Positions 46,194-54,787 of a stretch of DNA of 64,000 nucleotides are shown here, one piece after another. The notes under the pieces were generated by a model. It was not told where the DNA came from, did not search any database, and was given only the letters and a program-made list of their open reading frames with translations. The position numbers and the translations under genes were made by a program. Each line of letters starts with the position of its first letter. Within the stretch, counting starts at the first letter, position 1. The DNA comes from Maribellus maritimus (GTDB taxonomy: Bacteria > Bacteroidota > Bacteroidia > Bacteroidales > Prolixibacteraceae). The DNA lies in contig NZ_JAIKLE010000012.1 in NCBI RefSeq assembly GCF_022267315.1, forward strand, positions 1 through 64,000. Reading direction: 5' to 3'.

Positions 46194-46216
46194 CATCCCC
46201 GGGATTGCCGGGGATG
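46194..46216 (+). promoter_or_regulatory. Intercistronic hairpin between atpE and atpF
   Basis: CATCCCCGG (46194-46202) pairs perfectly with CCGGGGATG (46208-46216) around a 5-base loop. No T run follows, so it is not a normal terminator. It may protect the atpE 3' end or attenuate, raising c-subunit yield over the subunits downstream. Confidence 0.6.
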
Positions 46217-46246
46217 CAGTTGCCGCAACTTTAAAAAATTAAAATT

Positions 46247-46741
46247 ATGGGCTTAGTTACACCAAATCCCGGTACAATATTTTGGATGATTATTATTTTC
46301 GGAATTGTGCTTTTTATTCTCCGGAAATTTGCCTGGAAACCAATTCTGAATGCGTTAAAAGACAGGGAAGAATCAATTGCCAATGCATTAAACTCTGCCG
46401 ACCTCGCTCGTAAAGAAGTGGAAGGTTTAAAAGCAGATAATGAAAAAATTATTGCTGAAGCCCGCAGGGAAAAAGATGTAATCCTGAAAGAAGCAAAAGA
46501 AATAAAGGAAAAAATTATTGCTGAAGCAAAAGAAAAAGCCGGTGCCGAAACACAAAAAAGTATCGAACAGGCACGCCAGCAAATTCAAAGTGAAAAAACA
46601 GCTGCCATTAACGATATTAAAAAACAGGTAGCCGAATTGTCGGTAATTATCGCGGAAAAAGTGATAAAAAAAGAATTGGGCAATAAGGGCGAACAGGAAA
46701 AAATGGTAGATGGTTTAATCGATGAAATTAAGCTGAATTAA
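46247..46741 (+). CDS. atpF: ATP synthase F0 subunit b
   Basis: Peripheral-stalk subunit (164 aa). One N-terminal helix (about 10-26, TIFWMIIIFGIVLFILRKFA) is followed by WKPILNALKDREESIANAL, the usual start of the long coiled coil. The coiled coil is highly charged to the C-terminus and binds subunit delta. It follows the intercistronic hairpin and ends 4 bases before atpH. Confidence 0.93.
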   Translation: MGLVTPNPGTIFWMIIIFGIVLFILRKFAWKPILNALKDREESIANALNSADLARKEVEGLKADNEKIIAEARREKDVILKEAKEIKEKIIAEAKEKAGAETQKSIEQARQQIQSEKTAAINDIKKQVAELSVIIAEKVIKKELGNKGEQEKMVDGLIDEIKLN

Positions 46742-46745
46742 TCCT

Positions 46746-47297
46746 ATGGACCAAAGTGCAATTACAGTAAGATACGCCAAAGCTTTTTTTGAACTGGCAA
46801 AAGAAAAAAACCTCCTCGAACCCTTAAAAGCAGATATTGAGTTGGTTGCTTCTGTTGGAGCAGACTCTGCCGATTTTATTCTTTTGCTGGAAAGCCCAAT
46901 CGTAAAAACATCAAAAAAAATAGAATTGATTACAGCAATCTTTCAAGGGAATGTAAATGAACTTACACTAAACTTTCTTAACCTGATTGCAAAAAACAAA
47001 AGAGAAGTGCACATTCCGGGAATTTGCAGAAATTTCCTTGCGCTCACCCGGAAAGATCAAAATATAAAATCTGCAATACTAACAACAGCTTCGGAAATAG
47101 GCACCGATACAGTCAAAAAAGTTGAAAAGCTGATGGAGAAAGAACTCACTGCAAAAATAGAGCTTTCAACCCAGGTCAATCCCGACATTATTGGCGGAAT
47201 GATTTTGCGACTGGATGACAAACAATATGATGCCAGTATTGCCACACAGCTTAAAAAAGTGAAGCAGACATTATTGGAAACTGAATTAAAAAATTAA
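46746..47297 (+). CDS. atpH: ATP synthase F1 subunit delta
   Basis: Connects the b stalk to the alpha3-beta3 head (183 aa). The N-terminal helical domain starts [19 protein letters not shown], and the C-terminal half has the conserved [19 protein letters not shown] near 141-159. It sits between atpF and atpA with short spacers. Confidence 0.92.
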   Translation: MDQSAITVRYAKAFFELAKEKNLLEPLKADIELVASVGADSADFILLLESPIVKTSKKIELITAIFQGNVNELTLNFLNLIAKNKREVHIPGICRNFLALTRKDQNIKSAILTTASEIGTDTVKKVEKLMEKELTAKIELSTQVNPDIIGGMILRLDDKQYDASIATQLKKVKQTLLETELKN

Positions 47298-47320
47298 CCG
47301 AAAGCGTAAAAAAATATAAA

Positions 47321-48901
47321 ATGGCAAATATTAAACCTGCTGAAGTATCTAAGATTCTGAAACAACAATTGGAAGGCTTCAAATCGGAAGCGGAATTGGA
47401 AGAAGTTGGAACCGTTTTGGAGGTTGGTGACGGAATTGCACGTATTTACGGGCTTTCAAACGTAGAAGCAAACGAAATGATAGAGTTCGACAGCGGAGTA
47501 AAAGGAATTGTTCTTAATCTTGAAGAAGACAATGTTGGTGCAGTTTTATTAGGGCCTTCCGAAGAAATTAAAGAAGGTGATACCGTAAAAAGGCTCCAAA
47601 GAATTGCCTCAATTATGGTAGGAGAACCATTACTGGGCCGTGTTATCAATACTATTGGAGATGCAATTGATGGAAAAGGAGCTATTCAGGGTGAACTGTT
47701 TGAAATGCCGCTGGAAAGAAAAGCTCCCGGTGTTGTATTTCGCCAACCGGTAAAACAGCCACTTCAAACCGGATTGAAAGCCATCGATGCCATGATTCCA
47801 ATTGGTAAAGGTCAGCGTGAATTAATTATCGGTGACCGCCAGACAGGTAAAACAGCTGTTGCCATTGATACGATTATCAACCAACGCGAAAATTTTGAAA
47901 AAGGAAAACCGGTTTATTGTATATATGTAGCAATCGGTCAGAAAGGTTCAACCGTTGCCAACATTGCAGCAACATTAGAGAAACACGGTGCAATGGATTA
48001 TACCGTAATCGTGTCGGCAACTGCGTCAGATCCGGCAGCGTTGCAATTCTATGCTCCGTATGCAGGTGCAGCTATTGGAGAATATTTTCGGGATACCGGC
48101 CGCGATGCGTTAATTATCTACGACGATCTTTCAAAACAGGCCGTTTCCTATCGCGAAGTTTCGTTGTTGCTCCGTCGTCCTCCGGGTCGTGAAGCCTATC
48201 CGGGTGATGTATTTTACTTACACTCCCGTTTACTGGAACGTGCCGCGAAAGTTATCGAAAGTGATGAGATTGTAAAAGATATGAACGACCTTCCTGATTG
48301 TTTAAAAGATAAAGTAAAAGGAGGCGGTTCGTTAACTGCACTTCCAATTATTGAGACACAGGCAGGAGACGTTTCTGCATATATTCCCACCAACGTAATT
48401 TCAATTACCGACGGGCAGATTTTCCTTGAATCAAACCTGTTTAACTCAGGTATCCGTCCTGCAATTAACGTAGGTATTTCGGTTTCGCGTGTGGGGGGTA
48501 GTGCGCAGATTAAAGCAATGAAAAAAATTGCCGGAACATTGAAGCTCGACCAGGCTCAATTCCGTGAGCTGGAAGCTTTCTCAAAATTTGGTTCCGACCT
48601 TGATGCAGCTACCATGCGCGTTCTCGACAAAGGACGAAAAAACGTAGAAATACTAAAACAAGGTCAGTATGCTCCGATGAAAATCGAACAGCAGGTGGCA
48701 ATAATTTATTGCGGAACAAAAGAGTTGCTGAGAAATGTACCGGTTGAGAAAGTAAAAGAATTTGAAACCGACTTCCTCGAAATGATGGAAATGCAATACA
48801 GAGCAACTTTAGATGAATTAAAAGAAGGGAAGTTAACAGTCGAGGGTGAGGAAACCATCCGAAAAGTGGCGGCTGAAGTTGCAGAAAAGTTTAAAAAGTA
48901 A
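47321..48901 (+). CDS. atpA: ATP synthase F1 subunit alpha
   Basis: Regulatory, non-catalytic nucleotide-binding subunit (526 aa). The Walker A motif is [15 protein letters not shown] at about 171-185. [20 protein letters not shown] contains the Walker B region, and [15 protein letters not shown] holds the arginine finger. Full-length. Ninety bases separate it from atpG, with a small GAGG/CCTC hairpin between. Confidence 0.97.
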   Translation: MANIKPAEVSKILKQQLEGFKSEAELEEVGTVLEVGDGIARIYGLSNVEANEMIEFDSGVKGIVLNLEEDNVGAVLLGPSEEIKEGDTVKRLQRIASIMVGEPLLGRVINTIGDAIDGKGAIQGELFEMPLERKAPGVVFRQPVKQPLQTGLKAIDAMIPIGKGQRELIIGDRQTGKTAVAIDTIINQRENFEKGKPVYCIYVAIGQKGSTVANIAATLEKHGAMDYTVIVSATASDPAALQFYAPYAGAAIGEYFRDTGRDALIIYDDLSKQAVSYREVSLLLRRPPGREAYPGDVFYLHSRLLERAAKVIESDEIVKDMNDLPDCLKDKVKGGGSLTALPIIETQAGDVSAYIPTNVISITDGQIFLESNLFNSGIRPAINVGISVSRVGGSAQIKAMKKIAGTLKLDQAQFRELEAFSKFGSDLDAATMRVLDKGRKNVEILKQGQYAPMKIEQQVAIIYCGTKELLRNVPVEKVKEFETDFLEMMEMQYRATLDELKEGKLTVEGEETIRKVAAEVAEKFKK

Positions 48902-48990
48902 TTAAGTAACGGAGTGAAAGGGTTATTGAGAAAATGAGGATGTAAAACCTCAGTCGCTCAATCACTCAAAAACACATTCACAAATAAATT

Positions 48991-49872
48991 ATGGCTGGTT
49001 TAAAAGAAATACGAACAAGAATTGCATCGGTAAAAACTACCCGGCAGGTAACGAGTGCAATGAAAATGGTTTCGGCGGCAAAATTAAAAAAAGCCCAGGA
49101 TGCTATTTTACAAATTCGTCCGTATGCCGAAAAACTGCATCAGATTTTAACTTCATTAAGCGCCAGCCTCGAAAATGTTGAAGATTCGGTTTATACTCAA
49201 TCAAGAATTCCAGCCAAAGTACTCGTGATCCTTGTCTCTTCAAATCGTGGTTTGTGCGGCGGTTTTAATACCAATATTGCCAAAAAGGCAATTGAACTGG
49301 TTAAAACCAAATACAGCCAGCAACTTCAACTGGGAAACGTTGAATTTATTTGCCTTGGAAAGCAAGGTGAAAGACAACTAAAACACCGGGGAATGAAAGT
49401 TTCGGGAAACAAGAATGAAATTTACGATGAACTGACTTTCGATAATGTAAATGAAATTGCTTCCGAAATTATGAAAGCTTTTGTTGAACGAAGTTACGAT
49501 CGGGTTGAGCTGGTATACAACCAGTTTAAAAACGCAGCTGTTCAGGTTCAAACCAGCGAACAGTTTTTACCGGTTGAAATTGAAGAGGACGATGAAGCAC
49601 AAAATACCAACTTCGACTTTATTTACGAGCCTTCAAAAGAGTACATCATCCAGGAACTAATTCCGCGTTCATTAAAAATACAGTTTTACAAAGCACTTCT
49701 CGATTCAAACGCAGCAGAGCACGGCGCCCGTATGACAGCCATGCATCAGGCAACTGATAACGCAACAGCACTTCTTGGCGACCTTACTTTACAATACAAC
49801 AAAGCGCGTCAGGCAACTATTACAAACGAAATTTTGGAAATTGTGAGTGGTGCCGAGGCATTAAAAGGATAA
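48991..49872 (+). CDS. atpG: ATP synthase F1 subunit gamma
   Basis: Central rotor shaft (293 aa). N-terminal GLKEIRTRIASVKTTRQVT and ITSAMKMVSAAKLKKAQ-like helix, the conserved SSNRGLCGGFNTNI near 86-99, and the C-terminal helix MTAMHQATDNATALLGDL are all present. Last gene of the operon; the beta and epsilon genes (atpD, atpC) do not follow and must lie elsewhere. A terminator comes 24 bases after the stop. Confidence 0.96.
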   Translation: MAGLKEIRTRIASVKTTRQVTSAMKMVSAAKLKKAQDAILQIRPYAEKLHQILTSLSASLENVEDSVYTQSRIPAKVLVILVSSNRGLCGGFNTNIAKKAIELVKTKYSQQLQLGNVEFICLGKQGERQLKHRGMKVSGNKNEIYDELTFDNVNEIASEIMKAFVERSYDRVELVYNQFKNAAVQVQTSEQFLPVEIEEDDEAQNTNFDFIYEPSKEYIIQELIPRSLKIQFYKALLDSNAAEHGARMTAMHQATDNATALLGDLTLQYNKARQATITNEILEIVSGAEALKG

Positions 49873-49895
49873 AAAGACAAACATCAGATATATAT

Positions 49896-49936
49896 AAAGG
49901 ACTATTTCTTTGGGAAATGGTCCTTTTCTTTTTATA
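49896..49936. terminator. Terminator between atpG and the convergent methyltransferase
   Basis: AAAGGAC (49896-49902) pairs with GTCCTTT (49919-49925, one mismatch-tolerant step), with an inner ATTTC/GAAAT stem. It is followed by TTCTTTTT. It ends the atp operon and may work in both directions. Confidence 0.75.
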
Positions 49937-49938
49937 AA

Positions 49939-50643
49939 CTACTTTTTACGTCCAACAATTACCACATTGGTTGCAGGTTGAAAGCCAAACTCCAACGCCT
50001 TCTCCCTGAATTCTTCAATTTGTGGTTGCATTTCTTCAAATTCAGGTCGCTCGCTGATTGTTTCAAGCTTTTGTTTCATCTTTTCCGTCATTTTGTCAAG
50101 TGCACCTTCCTCTTCAATCAAATTAATTTCTCTCTTGTGTTCAAAGAAAAACTGAATTGAAATTCCTGCCTGCCGGATAATCTGAAGAATTTCGTCTTTT
50201 CTGAAGGTTTCACGATGACTGACACCGGTTAACCTGTCAACGCGACTGCGAAAGTGATGATACATTTTCTGCACTTCCTGTGCCGGATTTAAATTATCGC
50301 TAAACAATTCATTTATAATAATCCACCCCTGTGGCTTTACTACACGTTTTATCTCCTTTAATCCTCTTTTTACCTTTGGCAGGTGGTGTAAGGCCATTGA
50401 AAGGCTGACTACATCAAAGTAATCATTTTCAAAATAAAGCTCTTCTGCCCCCATTTTTTGAAATACCACATCGGGAAAACACTCTTTTGCTTCTTTTAGT
50501 GAATTTTCATCAGGATCAACGCCAAAAAATTCTGCCTCAGAAAATGACTTCTTCAAAACCTCAATAAACTTTCCGGTACCTGTACCGATGTCCAGGACTT
50601 TCTCTACCTTTTTGTCGTAAAAAAAATTTCGTAAGGCCTCCAT
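49939..50643 (-). CDS. Class I SAM-dependent methyltransferase
   Basis: UbiE/small-molecule-type methyltransferase (234 aa). Motif I is VLDIGTGTGKFIEVL near 17-31, the acidic motif II FFGVDPDENSL near 39-49, and DYFDVVSLSMALHHLPKVKR near 72-91 is the usual post-II segment. The C-terminal third is a charged helical cap. The substrate is not evident. It lies 10 bases downstream of the TSUP permease gene, so they are probably co-transcribed. Confidence 0.85.
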   Translation of the reverse strand: MEALRNFFYDKKVEKVLDIGTGTGKFIEVLKKSFSEAEFFGVDPDENSLKEAKECFPDVVFQKMGAEELYFENDYFDVVSLSMALHHLPKVKRGLKEIKRVVKPQGWIIINELFSDNLNPAQEVQKMYHHFRSRVDRLTGVSHRETFRKDEILQIIRQAGISIQFFFEHKREINLIEEEGALDKMTEKMKQKLETISERPEFEEMQPQIEEFREKALEFGFQPATNVVIVGRKK

Positions 50644-50653
50644 AAAGTTTCTT

Positions 50654-51403
50654 TTAAATTAAAAGTAAAAATGCCGACAGAGCTGTTACAATAATTACTG
50701 CCGTGCGGTAAACATCTTCAGATAATCTTTTTACCAGCTTAATACCAAGGAATGCGCCAAGTGCAATTCCCGGCAACATCAAAATATCAAGGGTTAAGGT
50801 ATGCCAGTCTATTGTCTTCCACACAAAAATATGCAAAGGAAATTTTGAAAAATTGATGATTAGAAAAAACCACGCTCCAGTGCCAATAAAACTATTTTTG
50901 GGAAGATGCATCGCCAGCAGATAAATGGCAAAGATAGGACCTGCCACATTTCCAATCATGGTTGCGAAACCACCCAAAACGCCCATTGTAGCTGCAAACC
51001 ACCAGGTATCAGGGAACAAATTATTGCCTTTTTGTCTGTCTTTCCAAATCATCAAACCGATACAGACAAAAACCAAAATTGCAATAATATTTTTGAACCA
51101 TTCGTCATTTACTACTTCTCCGACCCAAAGGGCAATTCCTACCCCGATAAATGCCCAGGGTAACAGTTTCCAGAGATATTTCCATTCGGCATGCCTGTGG
51201 TAATAACCAACTCCAAATAAGTCAGCCATCATAAGCATGGGTAACAATATTCCGGTTGATGCCTTTCCGCCAAAAATAATTGCCAGCGTTGGAACAACAA
51301 GCATCGAAACACCCGGAACACCAACTTTAGACATCCCTACAAGCACTGCGCAAAAAGCCAATAAAAACCATTGGATTATTGTAAAGTCCAGTTGTTCTAT
51401 CAT
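50654..51403 (-). CDS. TSUP-family permease (TauE/SafE, sulfite exporter-like)
   Basis: Eight-helix inner-membrane protein (249 aa). The family's paired repeat starts show as LAFCAVLVGMSKVGVPGVSM near 12-31 and GVLGGFATMIGNVAGPIFA near 141-159. Members export sulfite or other sulfur or organic anions; the substrate here is open. A TTG at 51424 lengthens the frame, but the ATG at 51403 lies just after a good promoter and is preferred. First of two genes with the methyltransferase. Confidence 0.82.
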   Translation of the reverse strand: MIEQLDFTIIQWFLLAFCAVLVGMSKVGVPGVSMLVVPTLAIIFGGKASTGILLPMLMMADLFGVGYYHRHAEWKYLWKLLPWAFIGVGIALWVGEVVNDEWFKNIIAILVFVCIGLMIWKDRQKGNNLFPDTWWFAATMGVLGGFATMIGNVAGPIFAIYLLAMHLPKNSFIGTGAWFFLIINFSKFPLHIFVWKTIDWHTLTLDILMLPGIALGAFLGIKLVKRLSEDVYRTAVIIVTALSAFLLLI

Positions 51404-51421
51404 AAAAAAAAGTTTGGAGTC

Positions 51422-51429
51422 CAAAAATA
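51422..51429 (-). promoter_or_regulatory. -7 promoter element for the TSUP permease (TATTTTTG)
   Basis: On the reverse strand TATTTTTG fits TAnnTTTG, placing the transcript start near 51416 and the TTG at 51424 inside or before it. This favours the ATG at 51403. Confidence 0.5.
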
Positions 51430-51444
51430 TGGAAAATAATATAA

Positions 51445-51470
51445 AATAGCCGGCTTTTATACCGGCTATT
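51445..51470 (-). terminator. Terminator on the reverse strand downstream of the dusB operon
   Basis: AATAGCCGG (51445-51453) pairs with CCGGCTATT (51462-51470). On the reverse strand it is followed by a T-rich run, so it would end transcripts coming from the YkvA-type gene about 190 bases upstream. The bases 51471-51656 between them show no gene. Confidence 0.65.
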
Positions 51471-51656
51471 CATGCTAACAGAAAACAAAAAACAAGTTCG
51501 CCGACTGACGAACAAAAGCCAAGTTTGTAAATTTGCCTGGTTCTTATCAGTCTTAGATATCTAGATATTTAAATAAACGCAAAACTAATGCCACATTATT
51601 TGCAAGAGTTAACGAATGTTAAAAAAGAAGCTTACAATTAGGGATTTTTAATTTTT

Positions 51657-52037
51657 CTAAAAAATCTTATTTTCCAGTTCAAGAAGTTCATTCTCATCAA
51701 TTTCACCAAACCATTCAGCAAGCTTGTTGCGGGCTTTTTCCTTTACCTCTGGTGTTATGTTGGCAGAAATCTGAGAAAGGGCAAAAATAAGAACTCCCAG
51801 ATCATCTGAATAACCAATGATGGGCGTTAAATCAAAAATTCCGTCGGTTGGTAAAATAAAATACCCCAGCGCAGCAGCAATAGTAAGTTTTGTTTTCACC
51901 CCCACACTTTTATCTTTCATTACATAAAAAAGCAACAAAACACCATATACAACCTTGGAACCGGCTGATTTTGAAAACTTCTTTATTTTTTCCCAGAGCG
52001 ACTTTTCAGAATAATATTTAGAATACTCGTTTTTCAT
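51657..52037 (-). CDS. YkvA/DUF1232 family membrane protein
   Basis: A 126-aa protein of the YkvA family. The conserved core LTIAAALGYFILPTDGIFDL (about 51-70) with the Asp-x-Thr-Pro of DLTPIIGYSDDLGVL follows a first membrane segment. Function of the family is unknown. The ATG shares one base with the dusB stop (TAATG), so it is translationally coupled to dusB. Confidence 0.82.
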   Translation of the reverse strand: MKNEYSKYYSEKSLWEKIKKFSKSAGSKVVYGVLLLFYVMKDKSVGVKTKLTIAAALGYFILPTDGIFDLTPIIGYSDDLGVLIFALSQISANITPEVKEKARNKLAEWFGEIDENELLELENKIF

Positions 52038-53062
52038 TATTTTAGGCTTGCATTTGTAAAGTCTGGTTGGTAACTCCCATACATATCAACGATCTTATCA
52101 AGAATTTCGTTTACTTCCGTATTGGTTTCTGCAGTGAGTAATTTTATTTTCAGTTCGCGGAAACCAGGCAAGCCCGGAAAATATTTTGCAAAATGACGAC
52201 GCATCATCAAAATTCCGGAGCGCTCGTTGTCTTTCCACTCCAGGTTCATTTTCAACTGCCCGCGCAGAACATCAACTACTTCAGCAACAGTTGGAGGTGC
52301 CAGGTTCTCTCCTGTTCTAAGATAGTGTTTTATTTCTTTAAACAACCATGGTCTTCCGATAGCCCCCCGCCCAATCATTAAAGCATCAACACCTGTCTGT
52401 TCAAGAAATACCCGGGCTTTTTCTCCGCTGTTGATATCTCCGTTTCCTATAATCGGAATAGCGATTTGCGGATGATTTTTTACTTCACCAATCAAAGTCC
52501 AGTCTGCTGTTCCGGTGTAAAGTTGTTCCCGGGTCCTACCGTGAATTGCCAGCGCCTGAATCCCTGCGTCCTGTAAACGAAGTGCCGCTTCAAGTACTGG
52601 TTTATCACTTTCAGTCCATCCTAATCGTGTTTTTGCAGTAACCGGAACCTGAACAGCCTTTACAATTTCTGTGGACATTTTCTGCATTTTGGGCAAATCT
52701 TTCAACAATGCCGCGCCGGCTCCGTGGCGAATTATCTTTTTCATCGGGCACCCAAAGTTGATATCAATAAAATCAGGATTGAGTTCCTCAGCCACCTGAG
52801 CGGCTCGAACCATTGAATCGATATTGTGCCCGTATATTTGTACAGCAACCGGCCGATCAAAATCAAACAACTCCATCTTCAGTTTTGATTTTTCCACATT
52901 ACGCACCAAAGCCTCTGAAGACACAAACTCGGTATACATCACATCAGCGCCAAACTTCTTGCACATCCAACGAAATGATTTATAGGTTACATCTTCCATT
53001 GGAGCTAAAAAAAGCGGCACTCCGTCAATTTCCAAATTTCCTATTTTCAATTGCTTTCCCAT
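52037..53062 (-). CDS. dusB: tRNA-dihydrouridine synthase
   Basis: Flavoenzyme (341 aa) that reduces uridine in tRNA D-loops using NADPH. The FMN-binding TIM barrel shows PLFLAPMEDVTYKSFR near 16-31, the catalytic Cys105 in INFGCPMKKIIRHGAGAALL, KTRLGWTE near 143, and IIGNGDINSGEKA near 198. The C-terminal helical domain ends the protein. It resembles the DusB group. It is followed by the YkvA-type gene with a 1-base overlap. Confidence 0.92.
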   Translation of the reverse strand: MGKQLKIGNLEIDGVPLFLAPMEDVTYKSFRWMCKKFGADVMYTEFVSSEALVRNVEKSKLKMELFDFDRPVAVQIYGHNIDSMVRAAQVAEELNPDFIDINFGCPMKKIIRHGAGAALLKDLPKMQKMSTEIVKAVQVPVTAKTRLGWTESDKPVLEAALRLQDAGIQALAIHGRTREQLYTGTADWTLIGEVKNHPQIAIPIIGNGDINSGEKARVFLEQTGVDALMIGRGAIGRPWLFKEIKHYLRTGENLAPPTVAEVVDVLRGQLKMNLEWKDNERSGILMMRRHFAKYFPGLPGFRELKIKLLTAETNTEVNEILDKIVDMYGSYQPDFTNASLK

Positions 53063-53070
53063 AGCTGCAA

Positions 53071-53078
53071 CAAAGGTA
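53071..53078 (-). promoter_or_regulatory. -7 promoter element for dusB (TACCTTTG)
   Basis: TACCTTTG on the reverse strand fits TAnnTTTG and lies only 8 bases before the dusB ATG. The transcript would be nearly leaderless, or the true start is slightly further in. Confidence 0.45.
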
Positions 53079-53152
53079 ATGAACTCGTTAAATCCTATCC
53101 CTTCTTCCCGGTCGAATTAAATAACAAGCTCATAGAAAAAAAATTCAGATAA

Positions 53153-53722
53153 CTAAAAAAACAGGTGTTCGAGAAGAATCTTTGTTCCGATTAAAGTTAA
53201 AATTACTCCTCCCAAAACAATTGATTGGTGACTTCGTTTTGCGGGGATATTTTTCCCGAAAAGCATTCCCAACATGGAAGCAATAAAAGTAACACTTCCG
53301 ATTACGATTACCGGGAAAAGAATAGGCATATCCAAAAATCCGAAACTTAAACCAACCACCAGGGCATCAATGCTTGTTGCTACCGAAAGCCCGACTAAAA
53401 CCCTTATTCTGAAAGGATCAAAACTTTGAAGTTTCCCGTCGGGTTTGAGGCCTTCAATAATCATCTTTATTCCAATAAAGATAAGCAGCCCAAAAGCTAT
53501 CCAATGGTCAAAACTGGATATCAGATTTTTTACTCCGGTTCCGATTAACCAGCCAACAACAGGAAAAGTACCCTGAAAAAAAGCTAGTGAAAATGCGACC
53601 AGGCAAGCTTGATGAAAACGAATTTCTCTTTTCATCAGACCGCAGGAAACCGAAACAGCAAATGAATCAAAACTTAGTCCTATTCCTATAAGTAAAAAGG
53701 TGATGAGTTGTTCTATTGTCAT
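53153..53722 (-). CDS. mntP: MntP-type manganese efflux protein
   Basis: Six-helix inner-membrane protein (189 aa, the length of E. coli MntP). Two inverted repeats carry the conserved aspartates: LIGIGLSFDSFAVSVSCG near 12-29 and VGLSVATSIDALVVGLSFG near 110-128. It is expected to export Mn2+. I looked for a yybP-ykoY riboswitch upstream and saw none. It has its own promoter. Confidence 0.88.
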   Translation of the reverse strand: MTIEQLITFLLIGIGLSFDSFAVSVSCGLMKREIRFHQACLVAFSLAFFQGTFPVVGWLIGTGVKNLISSFDHWIAFGLLIFIGIKMIIEGLKPDGKLQSFDPFRIRVLVGLSVATSIDALVVGLSFGFLDMPILFPVIVIGSVTFIASMLGMLFGKNIPAKRSHQSIVLGGVILTLIGTKILLEHLFF

Positions 53723-53738
53723 ACCAAAAACAAAGTTG

Positions 53739-53746
53739 CAAAAATA
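53739..53746 (-). promoter_or_regulatory. -7 promoter element for mntP (TATTTTTG)
   Basis: TATTTTTG on the reverse strand fits TAnnTTTG and lies 17 bases before the ATG of the exporter gene. Confidence 0.5.
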
Positions 53747-53842
53747 AGATTTTCAAAGCGACTAGCTAAATACATCCGGGCGTTTTGTAAAAAAATCATC
53801 TCTTTTGTTATAATTTAGGAAGGAAATCGTCCATATAATCAG

Positions 53843-54382
53843 ATGACTGCTGAAGAGTTTAAAAATAAGGTAATACCATATTCACGAAAATTATATCCGA
53901 TGTTAAAACGGATATTGAAGGACGAGGAAGAAACGCAGGATGCTTTGCAAGAACTAATGATAAAGCTGTGGAATAAAAAAAACGAGTTGATAAAGTGCTC
54001 AAATTTAAACAGCTACATTGTAACCGCGGCAAAAAACTACAGCTTCGATTTGTTGAAAAAAAAGCGCCCGTCGACCTTTGGAGAGAACGAAGAATACAAA
54101 ATATTAAATATTGAATCGACAGAAACGCAACCTGATGTAAAAGAAAAGTACGAACAGGTGCGCAAAATAATTGATGATTTACCTGAGAAATACAAAACTG
54201 TAATCCAAATGCGTGACATCGACGGATTTAGCTTTGAAGAGATTCAGGAATTTACGGGATATGAGGTACCTAATATCAGGGTAATACTTTCAAGAGCCCG
54301 GTTAAAAGTAAAACAGGAAGTAGAAAAAATTTACGATTATGAAAACGGAAGAGAAAGACAAATTGCTCGACAAATATTATAA
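53843..54382 (+). CDS. ECF-family RNA polymerase sigma factor
   Basis: Extracytoplasmic-function sigma factor (179 aa). Region 2 (about 15-75) has EEETQDALQELMIKLWNKK and a DNA-melting stretch SYIVTAAKNYSFDLL. Region 4 (about 115-165) has the helix-turn-helix DIDGFSFEEIQEFTGYEVPN. It lies in front of a membrane protein that overlaps it by 44 bases and is a likely anti-sigma factor. The target promoters are unknown; the downstream DUF4252 gene is a candidate. Confidence 0.92.
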   Translation: MTAEEFKNKVIPYSRKLYPMLKRILKDEEETQDALQELMIKLWNKKNELIKCSNLNSYIVTAAKNYSFDLLKKKRPSTFGENEEYKILNIESTETQPDVKEKYEQVRKIIDDLPEKYKTVIQMRDIDGFSFEEIQEFTGYEVPNIRVILSRARLKVKQEVEKIYDYENGRERQIARQIL

Positions 54383-54776
54383 AGGCGAAACGACAATCGA
54401 AGAAGAGCGTTGGTTAAAAAACGAAATTCTTCTGGAAGAAAATCAAACGTCAGAGCAGGATATTTTTGGATTTTTCAATTCAGAAAGCTCTGTTCCCGAA
54501 GATTTGGAAAAAACGATTTTTGACAAAATAGAGCAAACTGCTCAACCCAACAAAATTGTTAAAATGCGCTGGTTTCGGTTTGCATCAGTTGCTGCAACAA
54601 TAGTCATTCTGTTAACCGCCTATTTGGGCTACCGCGAAATGAGAAACACCAAACTGGAAAACGAATTTCTGGTAATGGAAAAGGCTCTGTATCAGGTTTC
54701 ACAGAACATACAACCAAAAGAACAGGAAGATATGCTGATACTTTGGGTAGGAGAAGATGTAATAATAATAAACTAA
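54339..54776 (+). CDS. Membrane protein, probable anti-sigma factor
   Basis: A 145-aa single-pass protein: a cytoplasmic charged N-terminal half (1-78), one membrane helix (about 81-98, FASVAATIVILLTAYLGY) and a short outer part. No zinc-binding His-x3-Cys-x2-Cys motif is present, so it is not a ZAS-type anti-sigma. Overlap with the sigma gene by 44 bases indicates coupled expression and supports an anti-sigma role by context only. Confidence 0.6.
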   Translation: MKTEEKDKLLDKYYKGETTIEEERWLKNEILLEENQTSEQDIFGFFNSESSVPEDLEKTIFDKIEQTAQPNKIVKMRWFRFASVAATIVILLTAYLGYREMRNTKLENEFLVMEKALYQVSQNIQPKEQEDMLILWVGEDVIIIN

Positions 54777-54787
54777 AAACAATCGTC

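Noticed and set aside
53723-53842. Search for a manganese (yybP-ykoY) riboswitch before the MntP-type gene
   Set aside because: The leader is too short and no matching stem or conserved loop is visible.
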